Shown: one piece after another, positions 27,496-36,906 of the stretch
How the letters are laid out: the number at the start of each line of letters is the position of its first letter
How positions within the stretch are numbered: position 1 is the stretch's first letter
DNA from: NORP309 sp964352735
GTDB taxonomy: Bacteria; Pseudomonadota; Gammaproteobacteria; Xanthomonadales; Marinicellaceae
DNA length: 64,000 nucleotides
NCBI GenBank assembly: GCA_964352735.1
Contig: CAYGTC010000013.1
Location: 1 to 64,000 of the forward strand
Reading direction: 5' to 3'
Made by a program: the position numbers and the translations under genes
Notes under the pieces: model-generated
The model's input: only the letters and a program-made list of their open reading frames with translations
Databases searched by the model: none
Told to the model about the DNA's origin: nothing

Positions 27496-28398
27496 ATGAA
27501 AATAAAAGGCAGTAATGTAGAACATGTTACTGCTTTTTTTTATTTTCTCAGATTAGAAAAAGGACTTTCAGAAAACACCGTCTCTAGCTATAGTATAGAT
27601 GTAAATCAATTCATAAAATATCTAACAGAAAGTAATGTTGATTTTCTTTTTGTGACAGATGAAATCATTTTAAAATTCTTGAAAAAATTGAAAGATACCT
27701 CGATTTCGGATAAGAGTATTGCAAGAAAAGTCTCTTCTATAAAGCAGTTTTATTTGTTTTTGTTAAAGAAAAAAATAATCAAACAAAACCCTTTCAAAGC
27801 AATCAGCCAGCCCAAAACTAAAAAATCAATTCCAAAGCCATTGACTGAAAATCAGATTATACGGTTGTTAAACTGTCCTGATGAAGTTGATAAGATGGGG
27901 TATAGAGATAAGACAATGTTGGAATTGATGTATGCTACCGGATTGAGGGTTTCGGAGTTGGTAACTCTTAAATTAATGGAGCTTAATCTTAATCAAGGTG
28001 TTATTAGGGTTACCGGTAAAGGGCAAAAGCAACGCATAATACCAATTGGAGAATATGCCAATGATTATTTGAAAATTTATATTGAAATGTATAGAAAAAT
28101 AATGTCAAAAGCACAAACCTCCCAATATGTGTTTTTGAGTAATAGAGGTGATAAAATGACCAGGCAGGCATTTTGGTATCGGGTCAAAAAATATGCAAAA
28201 ATATGTCAGATAGATCCATTGCCATCGCCTCATATGTTACGACATTCATTTGCAACACATTTATTGAATCATGGAGCGGATTTAAGAGCTGTACAAATGT
28301 TGTTGGGGCATACAAATGTATCAACCACACAGATATATACCTTGGTTTCGAAAGAAAAACTTAAGAAAATTCATGCAAAGCATCACCCAAGGGCTTAA
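27496..28398 (+). CDS. xerD: Tyrosine recombinase XerD (or XerC-like)
   Basis: The 300-residue recombinase has an N-terminal SAM-like core-binding domain (FLRLEKGLSENTVSSYSIDV) and a C-terminal catalytic domain. The catalytic residues are present: R in ATGLRVSEL, K in GKGQKQR, the HMLRHSFATHLL box, H in LLGHTNVSTTQ, and the final Y in QIYT. XerC and XerD resolve chromosome dimers at dif. Length and motif spacing fit XerD slightly better, and the downstream dsbC-like gene matches the E. coli xerD-dsbC order. The first 15 codons overlap a terminator-like hairpin with an 8-T run. Confidence 0.85.
   Translation: MKIKGSNVEHVTAFFYFLRLEKGLSENTVSSYSIDVNQFIKYLTESNVDFLFVTDEIILKFLKKLKDTSISDKSIARKVSSIKQFYLFLLKKKIIKQNPFKAISQPKTKKSIPKPLTENQIIRLLNCPDEVDKMGYRDKTMLELMYATGLRVSELVTLKLMELNLNQGVIRVTGKGQKQRIIPIGEYANDYLKIYIEMYRKIMSKAQTSQYVFLSNRGDKMTRQAFWYRVKKYAKICQIDPLPSPHMLRHSFATHLLNHGADLRAVQMLLGHTNVSTTQIYTLVSKEKLKKIHAKHHPRA
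27504..27541 (+). terminator. Terminator-like hairpin inside the 5' end of xerD
   Basis: A 7 bp stem (GCAGTAA 27509-27515, TTACTGC 27527-27533) is extended by A-T and G-U pairs and followed by a run of eight T (27534-27541). The shape is that of an intrinsic terminator for the TonB operon that ends at 27480, but it lies within codons 3-16 of xerD as annotated. Confidence 0.6.
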
Positions 28399-28414
28399 GA
28401 ATAATAATTTTCAG

Positions 28415-28443
28415 TTGATATCTGAATAAATTGGAACTAAAAT
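28415..28443 (+). promoter_or_regulatory. Promoter for the dsbC-like gene
   Basis: TTGATA (28415-28420) and TAAAAT (28438-28443) are 17 bp apart. They begin 17 bp after the xerD stop and end 45 bp before the dsbC-like ATG. Confidence 0.6.
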
Positions 28444-28488
28444 CATTGTTGATGTGTCTAAAACGAAATTAAAAAATTGGAAAAAAAT

Positions 28489-29226
28489 ATGTATAAAATA
28501 CCTTCATCGTTGTTGGTTGCGGCCACGATTTTCAGTGTCTCAGCTGTCAATGCAAAAGAACCGACAAAAGAAATTTTATCAGGAGTACAAAATTTAGCGC
28601 CAACTGCTAAAGTTTCATCGATGGAAGAAACGCCAATTAATGGTGTTGCAGAAATTGTCATTGAAACTGGTAGGGGTGGAGAAGTTTACTACATTTCAAA
28701 TGATGGTAAATATCTGCTGAATGGTAATATGATTGATACCACTACTCGCCAAGATTTAACTGAAAACAAAAAATCTGGCATCAGAAAAGAAGTGGTTAAA
28801 AAATTTGGTGAGCAAGAAAGAATAGATTTTTTTCCTGATGATATGAAGCATCACTTAACTGTATTTACTGACATTGATTGTGGGTATTGTAGAAAACTTC
28901 ATAATGAAATGGATGAATACAATAAATTGGGGATAGGCATTTCATATTTGTTCTTTCCTAGAGCTGGCTTAAAATCAGAGTCTTTTGATAAAGCTGTAAC
29001 AGTTTGGTGTTCTAGTGATCAACAAGGCGCAATGACAAATGCAAAATCTGGTGTTAAATTGGATAATAAGAGTTGCGACAACCCAATTAAAGATCAATAT
29101 ATGGCAGGGCAAGCTGCAGGCGTTACAGGGACTCCAGCGATGGTACTAGATAATGGTAAATTGATGCCTGGGTATTTGCCGCCAGAGCAATTATTAGAAA
29201 GATTGAAATTATTGCAATCAAAATAA
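28489..29226 (+). CDS. dsbC: DsbC-like thiol:disulfide interchange protein
   Basis: The 245-residue precursor has a signal peptide (MYKIPSSLLVAATIFSVSAVNA), an N-terminal DsbC/DsbG dimerisation domain (about 25-95) and a C-terminal thioredoxin fold with the redox motif CGYC (in TDIDCGYCRKL) and the cis-proline TGTPAMV. A second cysteine pair (WCSSD, KSCDN) is also present, as in E. coli DsbC. It would isomerise wrong disulfides in the periplasm. ATG 28489 follows GGA at a proper distance. An upstream TTG (28477) is a less likely start. It probably serves the many cysteine-containing exported proteins here. Confidence 0.9.
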   Translation: MYKIPSSLLVAATIFSVSAVNAKEPTKEILSGVQNLAPTAKVSSMEETPINGVAEIVIETGRGGEVYYISNDGKYLLNGNMIDTTTRQDLTENKKSGIRKEVVKKFGEQERIDFFPDDMKHHLTVFTDIDCGYCRKLHNEMDEYNKLGIGISYLFFPRAGLKSESFDKAVTVWCSSDQQGAMTNAKSGVKLDNKSCDNPIKDQYMAGQAAGVTGTPAMVLDNGKLMPGYLPPEQLLERLKLLQSK

Positions 29227-29238
29227 AAAAACAAGAAA

Positions 29239-29280
29239 ATTAACAAAGAAACCGACTCATGAGTCGGTTTCTTTGTTAAT
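29239..29280 (+). terminator. Strong palindromic terminator after dsbC
   Basis: A perfect 21 bp inverted repeat with essentially no unpaired loop (29239-29259 with 29260-29280) starts 12 bp after the dsbC-like stop codon. Its GC core is ACCGACTCATGAGTCGGT, and A-rich and T-rich arms allow use in either direction. Confidence 0.85.
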
Positions 29281-29357
29281 GAGCAATAAATAATGCTCAA
29301 TACACTATCAGCATTGATGAAATTGAATGTTAACATAGTGCAAAGAATCATCAAAAG

Positions 29358-29366
29358 TGCTATCAT
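29358..29366 (+). promoter_or_regulatory. Extended -10 promoter for purL
   Basis: TGCTATCAT fits an extended -10 and lies 37 bp before the purL ATG. Its context AAAGTGCTATCATT is identical to that upstream of the Ser/Thr kinase gene. No PurR-type palindrome is visible nearby. Confidence 0.4.
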
Positions 29367-29403
29367 TCAGCCTTTCAACTCCGCGATTTCTGATTGATTC
29401 AAA

Positions 29404-32400
29404 ATGCTAGATAACATCGTAATATTACAAGGCGATTCTCTGAGTGATTCATTTGTTCTTAATAATCTAAATGATAACATAAAAAATTCAAATTGCCATA
29501 TAGCAGCGATAGCTCCCGTTTACTTGATTAAAACAGTAGATTCATCTTCATTAGATATTAATCAGCTTCAGCAATTGTTAAATGCTAAAACAATTTCGGC
29601 AGAATTATCAAAAAATCAATTATTCGTTGCTCCACGAATAGGAACAATTTCTCCTTGGTCAAGTAAAGCAACAGATATATTACAAAACTGTGGGTTTCAA
29701 ACTGTTAAACGCATTGAAAAAGCACAGTTGATATACTTTAATGAACTGCCAGTTAAGCTCAGTGATTTGGGGCAAAATTGGTATGATAAAATGATTGAAG
29801 GCATTTATGATAGCTATGGTGGATTGATGTCATTGTTTTCAGAAAATAAACCAGAACAAGATGATTTGCTGTCCATTTTAAATCAACCAAAAGCATTGGT
29901 GGAAATAGATCAAAAACTTGGTTTGGCCATATCAGATACAGAGAAAGAATATCTGCTTAACAGTTATCAAAAAATAAATAAAGAACCAACAATCACAGAA
30001 TTGATGATGTTTGCACAAGCAAACTCTGAGCATTGTAGGCACAAAATTTTTAATGCTCAATGGACAATAGATGATGTCCAACAACAAAAATCGTTATTTT
30101 CTATGATAAGAAATACTGAGGCAAAAACACCAAGGCCAGCGATTTCAGCATACAAAGATAATTCGGCAGTATTTCACGGTGGTGAAACGGTTAGATGGTT
30201 GATCGATGATAATAATTTATACCAGGCCACAAAAAATATTGCTGATATTTTAATCAAAGTTGAAACACATAATCATCCGACTGCAATATCTCCATTCCCT
30301 GGAGCTGCTACTGGCTCTGGTGGAGAAATAAGGGACGAGGCAGCAACAGGTCAAGGAGCTCGACCGAAGGCAGGGTTATGCGGCTTTTCAGTCAGTCATC
30401 TTAAAATTCCAGGTCATAATCAACCGTGGGAAGCTGAAACAATTGGAAAGCCCGATAGAATATCATCATCATTGGAGATTATGTTGGAAGCACCAATTGG
30501 CAGCGCCGCATTTAACAATGAATTTGGTAGGCCCAATATATGTGGTTATTTTAGGAGCCTAGAAATCAATAGTGTTGATCAAGGTTGGCGAGGTTATCAT
30601 AAGCCAATAATGTTAGCTGGAGGAATGGGGACAGTTAATAGGGCCCTGGCAGTAAAAAACGATACTCAGGCAGGTGATAAATTAATTGTATTGGGCGGTC
30701 CGGCTATGCTGATAGGCTTAGGAGGCGGTGCGGCTTCTTCAATGACCAGTGGAACCAGTTGTGAAGACCTTGATTTTGCATCTGTGCAAAGAGGTAACCC
30801 TGAAATGGAAAGGCGCTGTCAAGAAGTCATTGATGCATGTTGGGCTCAAGAATCACAAAGTCCAATCAGATCAATTCATGATGTTGGAGCTGGTGGTTTA
30901 TCAAATGCCATGCCGGAACTATTGGATGATGCAGGTTTGGGTGGTGTCTTTGATTTAAGAAATTTAAACATTGATACTGAATCGATGACCCCAATGGAAA
31001 TTTGGTGTAATGAATCTCAGGAAAGATATGTTTTATCAATTAAACCAGAGAAGTTAACTGATTTTAAAAAGATATGTGAAAGAGAAAGGTGTCCATATGT
31101 TGTTTTGGGAACAGCGACAAAAGAAAAACAATTAATTGTGAGAGATGATTATTTTAATAATAATCCCGTAGATATACCCATGGATTTATTATTTGGCAAT
31201 ACACCAAAAACTTTTAAAAACATCAATAGAACACAGCCTCAATTATCAACATTTGACACTTCAAGCATAAATATACAAGACGCTGTAGAAAAAATATTGA
31301 ATTTTCCAACAGTAGCCAGCAAAAAATATTTGATTACAATAGGCGACAGAACAGTTTCTGGTTTGGTTCATAGAGATCAGATGGTTGGTCCATGGCAGGT
31401 TCCTGTGGCAGATTGTGGTGTGACCATCAGAGATTATTTTTCTCATGCCGGTGAAGTTATGGGCATAGGCGAAAAAGCACCTTTGGCGTTAATAGATGGA
31501 GCAGCATCAGCTAGAATGGCGGTGTGTGAAGCACTCACCAATATCGCTGCAAACAATATTGGACCAATGGAGAACATTAAATTATCGGCAAATTGGATGG
31601 CGGCATCTGGTAAAGGGCGAGAAGATGAGGTGCTGTTTGATGCAGTAAAAGCCATCGGTCAAGAATTGTGTCCGCAACTTGGTATCGGGATACCCGTCGG
31701 AAAAGACTCCTTATCGATGAATACACAATGGGAAGAAGGCAAAAAACAGGTCATGTCTCCAATGACATTGATGATTTCAGCTTTTGCCAACATTGAAGAC
31801 ATTAAAAAGAGTATAACGCCATATTTTGACAGACAGACTGAGCAAGAGATATATTATATAGATTTGGCTTTGGGTGAAAAAAGGTTAGGGGCTTCATCTT
31901 TGTCGCAGGTTTATAGTGAATTGGGTAATGTGGTCCCGGATGTTGTCGATGTTAATGCGATCAAGCAATTTTGGGCATTGATGCAGGAAATGATCGCGCA
32001 AAATAAAGTGTCGGCCTATCATGACATTTCAGATGGTGGTTTATTTGTGGCAATAACAGAAATGCTTATCGCCAGTCAAATTGGTGCTGTTATATCTTTG
32101 GATTACAGTGATCATGCTACTGCTGCAGTGATGTTCAGTGAAGAGTTGGGTGCAGTCATCGCTGTAGAAAAAAATCAATCTAGAGATTTTAATGAGTTGA
32201 TCGCCAAATATCCTTTGTCAGCACATATACATAAAATTGGCGAATCAAATCCGCATTCAATTGATGAAGCAGCTAATATTCAATTCAATCATAATGGAAA
32301 TACCGTCTATCAAAATAACGTCAGTGATGTGCAGAGACAATGGAGCCAAACCAGTCATTTAATGGCGAGTTTGCGAGATAATGAAAAAGCCTGTGAACAA

Positions 32401-33258
32401 GAATATGATTTAATAGGCAAAGAAAAATCAGGCTTGTCACCAAAAGTGGCTTTTGATTTTGATGAATTAATTATAGCGCCATATCTCAATTTGAATAAGC
32501 CTAAAGTCGCAATTCTAAGGGAGCAAGGTGTCAATGGCCAAAAAGAAATGGCCATGGCCTTTCATAAATCTGGATTTGATAGTTATGATGTGCACATGCA
32601 GGATTTGATGAATGGCACATTCAATTTGAAGGACTTCCAAGGCTTGGCAGCTTGCGGAGGCTTTTCATACGGAGATGTTTTGGGCGCAGGTAAAGGGTGG
32701 GCCAACACTATTTTATTCCATGAATCATTAAAACAGCAGTTTTTGAATTATTTCGCAGATAAGAATAAATTTACATTAGGTGTCTGTAATGGTTGTCAAA
32801 TGTTGTCTTCGCTAAAATCAATAATTCCAGGCACGGAAACATGGCCACAATTTCTGCGCAATCAAAGCCAACAGTTTGAAGCACGTTTTTCATCTTTAAA
32901 AATTGAAAAAACCAACAGTATGTTTTTTACGGACATGCAAGGCGCTGAAATACCAGTGGCAATAGCCCATGGAGAAGGTCGTGCAGTCTTTAAAGGTGCG
33001 GATGCTGCACAATCAACTAATGTGGTGGCATCCTATGTTGATAATAATGGCAATAGAACACAACAATATCCATTGAACCCCAACGGTTCAGAACAAGCCA
33101 TTGCTGGTGTAGCAAATAAGCAAGGCAATGTGATGATTATGATGCCACATCCTGAACGGGTGTTTAGAACAGTGCAAATGTCATGGAGTCCAAAGAGTTG
33201 GGGTGAAAACTCACCATGGATGCGCATGTTTTACAATGCCAGGAGATTTGTAAAATGA
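29404..33258 (+). CDS. purL: Phosphoribosylformylglycinamidine synthase
   Basis: The 1284-residue large single-chain FGAM synthetase is of the proteobacterial/eukaryotic type. It performs the fourth step of purine synthesis using glutamine and ATP. Visible features are VETHNHPTAISPFPGAATGSGGEIRDE in the first synthetase half, a second AIRS-like half (GDRTVSGLVHRDQMVGPWQ), and a C-terminal class I glutaminase with nucleophile cysteine in GVCNGCQML and the HGEGRAVF and MPHPERVF motifs. The start has only a weak ribosome site. The stop overlaps the next ATG by 4 bases, joining purL to the membrane-protein gene and the T2SS genes. Confidence 0.97.
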   Translation: MLDNIVILQGDSLSDSFVLNNLNDNIKNSNCHIAAIAPVYLIKTVDSSSLDINQLQQLLNAKTISAELSKNQLFVAPRIGTISPWSSKATDILQNCGFQTVKRIEKAQLIYFNELPVKLSDLGQNWYDKMIEGIYDSYGGLMSLFSENKPEQDDLLSILNQPKALVEIDQKLGLAISDTEKEYLLNSYQKINKEPTITELMMFAQANSEHCRHKIFNAQWTIDDVQQQKSLFSMIRNTEAKTPRPAISAYKDNSAVFHGGETVRWLIDDNNLYQATKNIADILIKVETHNHPTAISPFPGAATGSGGEIRDEAATGQGARPKAGLCGFSVSHLKIPGHNQPWEAETIGKPDRISSSLEIMLEAPIGSAAFNNEFGRPNICGYFRSLEINSVDQGWRGYHKPIMLAGGMGTVNRALAVKNDTQAGDKLIVLGGPAMLIGLGGGAASSMTSGTSCEDLDFASVQRGNPEMERRCQEVIDACWAQESQSPIRSIHDVGAGGLSNAMPELLDDAGLGGVFDLRNLNIDTESMTPMEIWCNESQERYVLSIKPEKLTDFKKICERERCPYVVLGTATKEKQLIVRDDYFNNNPVDIPMDLLFGNTPKTFKNINRTQPQLSTFDTSSINIQDAVEKILNFPTVASKKYLITIGDRTVSGLVHRDQMVGPWQVPVADCGVTIRDYFSHAGEVMGIGEKAPLALIDGAASARMAVCEALTNIAANNIGPMENIKLSANWMAASGKGREDEVLFDAVKAIGQELCPQLGIGIPVGKDSLSMNTQWEEGKKQVMSPMTLMISAFANIEDIKKSITPYFDRQTEQEIYYIDLALGEKRLGASSLSQVYSELGNVVPDVVDVNAIKQFWALMQEMIAQNKVSAYHDISDGGLFVAITEMLIASQIGAVISLDYSDHATAAVMFSEELGAVIAVEKNQSRDFNELIAKYPLSAHIHKIGESNPHSIDEAANIQFNHNGNTVYQNNVSDVQRQWSQTSHLMASLRDNEKACEQEYDLIGKEKSGLSPKVAFDFDELIIAPYLNLNKPKVAILREQGVNGQKEMAMAFHKSGFDSYDVHMQDLMNGTFNLKDFQGLAACGGFSYGDVLGAGKGWANTILFHESLKQQFLNYFADKNKFTLGVCNGCQMLSSLKSIIPGTETWPQFLRNQSQQFEARFSSLKIEKTNSMFFTDMQGAEIPVAIAHGEGRAVFKGADAAQSTNVVASYVDNNGNRTQQYPLNPNGSEQAIAGVANKQGNVMIMMPHPERVFRTVQMSWSPKSWGENSPWMRMFYNARRFVK

Positions 33259-33941
33259 CAAATGATAAAACTGATAAACCAACCTATCCAAAAAGCATTA
33301 TTAAACACTTGTTACTCAGTACCGCATTGTTTTTGCCGCTGTGTTTCTTTTTATGGTTTTATGCTTCAAGTTTGTTAGTCATACCTGTGAAGTATTTATT
33401 ACAAGGTATTCTGGCATTATGGCAACCAGATTTGTTCAATGCAGTAAGCCAAAATCAATATTTGTTAAATGTAGAAACATTAATATTCCCCAATACAACA
33501 TTTGCGGGCCAGGGTGAGAAATTAGCGGTACTAGATGTCGTGGTTAATCCGATGTTGTATGGTTACGGGATTGCTGTCATTGCAGGTTTGGTGATTTCAA
33601 TACCAGAATTAAAAGCATCAAAAAGAATTTTACAAATAGTGCTGGGGTATTGTCTTGTCATTCTTGTACAAACATTCGGCTCATTTTGGGAAACCATAAA
33701 GCATTTAATTTTTGAAGCTGGACCAGATGCACAACAAGCCATATTAGATACAGGTTTAGCACCAAATTTCATTGCTTTAATGTATCAAATGTCTTACTTA
33801 ATTGTGCCTGCAGTAGTTCCGGTTTCCTATTGGATTATAATGAATAATGATTTTATCGGCGAAATCACCGGTTTGAAAAATCATGGCGCGAGAAACTTTG
33901 ATGAGAATCAAATGTCTGATCAACAAAGCACAGAAAAATAA
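33255..33941 (+). CDS. Membrane protein resembling exosortase-H-associated proteins
   Basis: The 228-residue protein has about four membrane segments (about 18-50, 95-118, 124-146, 172-193). The start LLLSTALFLPLCFFLWFYASSLLVIPVKYLL and the central VNPMLYGYG block resemble the 'exosortase H-associated membrane protein' family of Xanthomonadales and relatives. The match is from memory of the family pattern, so it is tentative. No exosortase (XrtH) or IPTL-CTERM protein is encoded in this window. It overlaps purL by ATGA and precedes gspE by 2 bp. The start 33255 is preferred over an upstream in-frame ATG inside purL. Confidence 0.6.
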   Translation: MTNDKTDKPTYPKSIIKHLLLSTALFLPLCFFLWFYASSLLVIPVKYLLQGILALWQPDLFNAVSQNQYLLNVETLIFPNTTFAGQGEKLAVLDVVVNPMLYGYGIAVIAGLVISIPELKASKRILQIVLGYCLVILVQTFGSFWETIKHLIFEAGPDAQQAILDTGLAPNFIALMYQMSYLIVPAVVPVSYWIIMNNDFIGEITGLKNHGARNFDENQMSDQQSTEK

Positions 33942-33943
33942 CT

Positions 33944-35686
33944 ATGACAGAAACACAAGCAATCAACGAAATGGATAATACAACAGATTCCCCGAAACAA
34001 ACATTTGAGGAAAAATTGTGTTGGTATATGATAGAAAACGGAAGGCTCAAAGAAGAGGACTTACTTCGTGGTGAGCGTCTATACGCAGAAACATTGAGCA
34101 CTTCATTGGTTCCATTGTTAGTCAGATTGGGCCTGGCATCAGAACGTGATGTGGCAGAATCATTGAGTGAATTGATGGAAATTGATGTTGTTAAAGAAAA
34201 AGACTACCCTGAATCTGTTACCATAGAAACTGATTTTCCAATCCGTTTCATGAGAGAGAATCTTTTTGTACCAGTTGCAGAAGACGCTGACAAAATCAAC
34301 GTTATTATGGTATATCCGAGTGATGAATTTACCACCAAATCAATCAAAATGGCATCACAAAAAGACTTGCATATTTTAATAGGTTTGCCGTCAGAAGTAG
34401 AAAATGCCATTGAACGGTTGTTTGGTGCTGGGCGATCAGCAATGGGTCAAATTGTCGAAGGCCTTACTGATGAGAATGCTGGTGATGAGGAAGATGTTGA
34501 TCACTTAAGAGATTTGGCCAGTGAAGCCCCTGTCATTAGATTGGTAAATATCATCATGCAAAGGGCGGTTGAAGCCAGAGCATCGGATATTCACGTTGAG
34601 CCTTTTGAAAATCGACTTAAGGTCAGATATAGAATTGATGGCGTGCTACAAGAAGTTGAATCACCACCAGCACGATCTACTGCAGCTGTGATCTCTCGGA
34701 TTAAAATCATGGCAAAACTTAATATTGCAGAAAGGAGATTGCCACAAGACGGAAGGATCATGTTGAGGGTGCAAGGCAAAGAATTAGATCTGCGTGTTTC
34801 AACAGTACCAACATCCTATGGTGAAAGCGTTGTAATGAGAATCTTGGATCGAGAGAACATTGTTTTTGACTTTAAACAATTGGGGTTCACTGATCGATTG
34901 CTTGATCCATTCAAAAAAGTACTAGAGTTGCCGCATGGTATTATGTTGGTAACAGGTCCAACAGGTTCTGGTAAAACTACAACATTATATACAGCATTGG
35001 GCCAATTAAATACCGAAGAACGTAAAATCATCACTGTTGAAGATCCAGTTGAATATCAATTAACAGGCATCAATCAAATACAAGTTCAATCATCCATTGG
35101 GTTGGACTTTACCTCAGCATTAAGAGCCATTGTTCGACAAGATCCAGATGTGATAATGATTGGTGAAATGCGTGATTTGGAAACAGCAAAAATAGCCATT
35201 CAATCTGCCTTAACAGGCCATTTAGTATTATCAACAATACACACCAACGATGCATCAGGTGGTGTTATTCGACTCTTGGATATGGGTGTTGAAGATTATC
35301 TTTTAACTTCAACTGTGAATGGAATTTTAGCTCAGCGCTTGGTCAGAAAGCTTAATACTGAAACCAGTAGAAAAGAAATGTTAACTGATGATGTGATTAG
35401 GAGTATGGGTTTGGATAAATTGTCTAAAAGGGATGAATATGCATTTTATAAACCAGTACCGAGCCCAACCAATTTAACTGGATATAGCGGTAGAATGTCA
35501 ATTTTGGAGTTTCTAGAGATGTCAGATCCAATCAGAAGGTTGATCATGAAACATGGCACAGCCGGAGAAATCCAAAAACAAGCTTGTAAGGAAGGCATGA
35601 CAACCATTTATGAAGATGGCTTAATTAAGTGTTTGGATGGTAAAACCAGTTATGAAGAAGTTTTACGTGTCAGTCAGGATGGATAA
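33944..35686 (+). CDS. gspE: Type II secretion ATPase GspE
   Basis: The 580-residue secretion ATPase drives pseudopilus assembly. An N-terminal N1E/N2E region (about 20-170) precedes the catalytic domain with Walker A GPTGSGKTTT, Asp box (TVEDPVEYQL) and Walker B-like DPDVIMIGEMRD. A clear oddity: the C-terminal zinc region, normally two CxxC pairs around a GYxGR motif, has no cysteines here (RLVRKLNTETSRKEM ... PSPTNLTGYSGR), so metal binding is lost. This is the first gene of the E-to-D operon in xps order. Confidence 0.95.
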   Translation: MTETQAINEMDNTTDSPKQTFEEKLCWYMIENGRLKEEDLLRGERLYAETLSTSLVPLLVRLGLASERDVAESLSELMEIDVVKEKDYPESVTIETDFPIRFMRENLFVPVAEDADKINVIMVYPSDEFTTKSIKMASQKDLHILIGLPSEVENAIERLFGAGRSAMGQIVEGLTDENAGDEEDVDHLRDLASEAPVIRLVNIIMQRAVEARASDIHVEPFENRLKVRYRIDGVLQEVESPPARSTAAVISRIKIMAKLNIAERRLPQDGRIMLRVQGKELDLRVSTVPTSYGESVVMRILDRENIVFDFKQLGFTDRLLDPFKKVLELPHGIMLVTGPTGSGKTTTLYTALGQLNTEERKIITVEDPVEYQLTGINQIQVQSSIGLDFTSALRAIVRQDPDVIMIGEMRDLETAKIAIQSALTGHLVLSTIHTNDASGGVIRLLDMGVEDYLLTSTVNGILAQRLVRKLNTETSRKEMLTDDVIRSMGLDKLSKRDEYAFYKPVPSPTNLTGYSGRMSILEFLEMSDPIRRLIMKHGTAGEIQKQACKEGMTTIYEDGLIKCLDGKTSYEEVLRVSQDG

Positions 35687-35691
35687 TTGAA

Positions 35692-36900
35692 ATGGCGCAA
35701 TTTGTTTATAAGGCACTAACACCTGCTGGAGAGCAGTTAGAAGGGCAAATGGCTGCTGCTTCTCGAGAAGAGGTGATCAATAAAATTCAGGCCGCAGGAA
35801 ATATTCCTGTGGTCGCAAAAGAGTTAGGAACAGGGTTCTCCTTGGAAAGTTTGTTGGCATCGCGCAATAAAATTTCACAAAAACAAATTGGAGAATTCAC
35901 CGACCAATTATCCACACTATTAAGTTCAGGGATGCCGCTGGAAAGATCTTTAAGTGTAATGATTGACTTAATAGCAGACGAGCGATTAAGGGTAATGGTG
36001 GAGCAAGTTAGAGATAAAGTTCGCAGTGGTGGTACTTTATCTGATGCATTGGAAGAGCAACATGTGTTCACTAATATGTACACCAATATGGTCAGAGCCG
36101 GTGAACTGGGTGGTACATTAGAAGTGACCTTGGTTAGATTGGCAGATTATATGGCTCGGGCTAAAGAACTGAAAGACAGTGTGATCTCAGCGATGATTTA
36201 TCCGATCATTCTTTTTTTATTGTCTGGTGCTTCACTGTTTGTTTTGCTGGGTAAGGTGGTGCCATCCTTTAAACCGATGTTTGAAGATGCTGGTGTTGAG
36301 CTACCTGGTGTTACACAATTGGTATTGAATATTGCAGAGCTGGTACAAAGTTATTGGTGGGTCATCATAGTGGTTATGGTACTTATTGGTGTACTGATCA
36401 AACAAAAACTTAAAGAAAAAGATTTTAGATTGGCATGGGATAAAAAAATGCTCAGTCTTCCTTTATTTGGCGATCTATTTACGCGTATTGATATAGCACG
36501 TTTTTCTCGTACATTGGGCACTTTAGTTGATAGTGGTGTACCATTATTGGCAGGCTTGAATATTGCTAAAAAGGTAATCAATAACACCCTATTGCATGAA
36601 ATTATTGCTGAGGCATCAGATAAAGTCAAGCATGGTGAGCCATTGGCCAATGGGTTGGAAAAAGCTGAAGAGTTTCCTCGGTTGGCACAACAATTAATCA
36701 GTGTAGGAGAAGAAACAGGTAAATTGAATGAAATGTTGCTAAAAACAGCTGATACATATGATATTGAGGTTAAAACTGCGATTGACAGAATGATCTCATT
36801 ATTGGTGCCAGTGGTAGTATTGACACTAGCAGCATTGATATTTTTTATAATTTTTGCCATCTTGATGGCAATGTTAAATATGAACGATTTGGTAGGATAA
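35692..36900 (+). CDS. gspF: Type II secretion inner-membrane platform protein GspF
   Basis: The 402-residue polytopic platform protein has two repeated T2SSF domains (about 65-190 and 270-390), each with a helical bundle and membrane segments near 165-190, 220-240 and 370-395. The N-terminal MAQFVYKALTPAGEQLEGQMAA is the standard GspF opening. It connects the ATPase to pseudopilus assembly. It starts 5 bp after gspE. Confidence 0.95.
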   Translation: MAQFVYKALTPAGEQLEGQMAAASREEVINKIQAAGNIPVVAKELGTGFSLESLLASRNKISQKQIGEFTDQLSTLLSSGMPLERSLSVMIDLIADERLRVMVEQVRDKVRSGGTLSDALEEQHVFTNMYTNMVRAGELGGTLEVTLVRLADYMARAKELKDSVISAMIYPIILFLLSGASLFVLLGKVVPSFKPMFEDAGVELPGVTQLVLNIAELVQSYWWVIIVVMVLIGVLIKQKLKEKDFRLAWDKKMLSLPLFGDLFTRIDIARFSRTLGTLVDSGVPLLAGLNIAKKVINNTLLHEIIAEASDKVKHGEPLANGLEKAEEFPRLAQQLISVGEETGKLNEMLLKTADTYDIEVKTAIDRMISLLVPVVVLTLAALIFFIIFAILMAMLNMNDLVG

Positions 36901-36906
36901 AACATC

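Noticed and set aside
29281..29403. PurR operator upstream of purL
   Set aside because: No ACGCAAACGTTTGCGT-like palindrome is present; only an extended -10.
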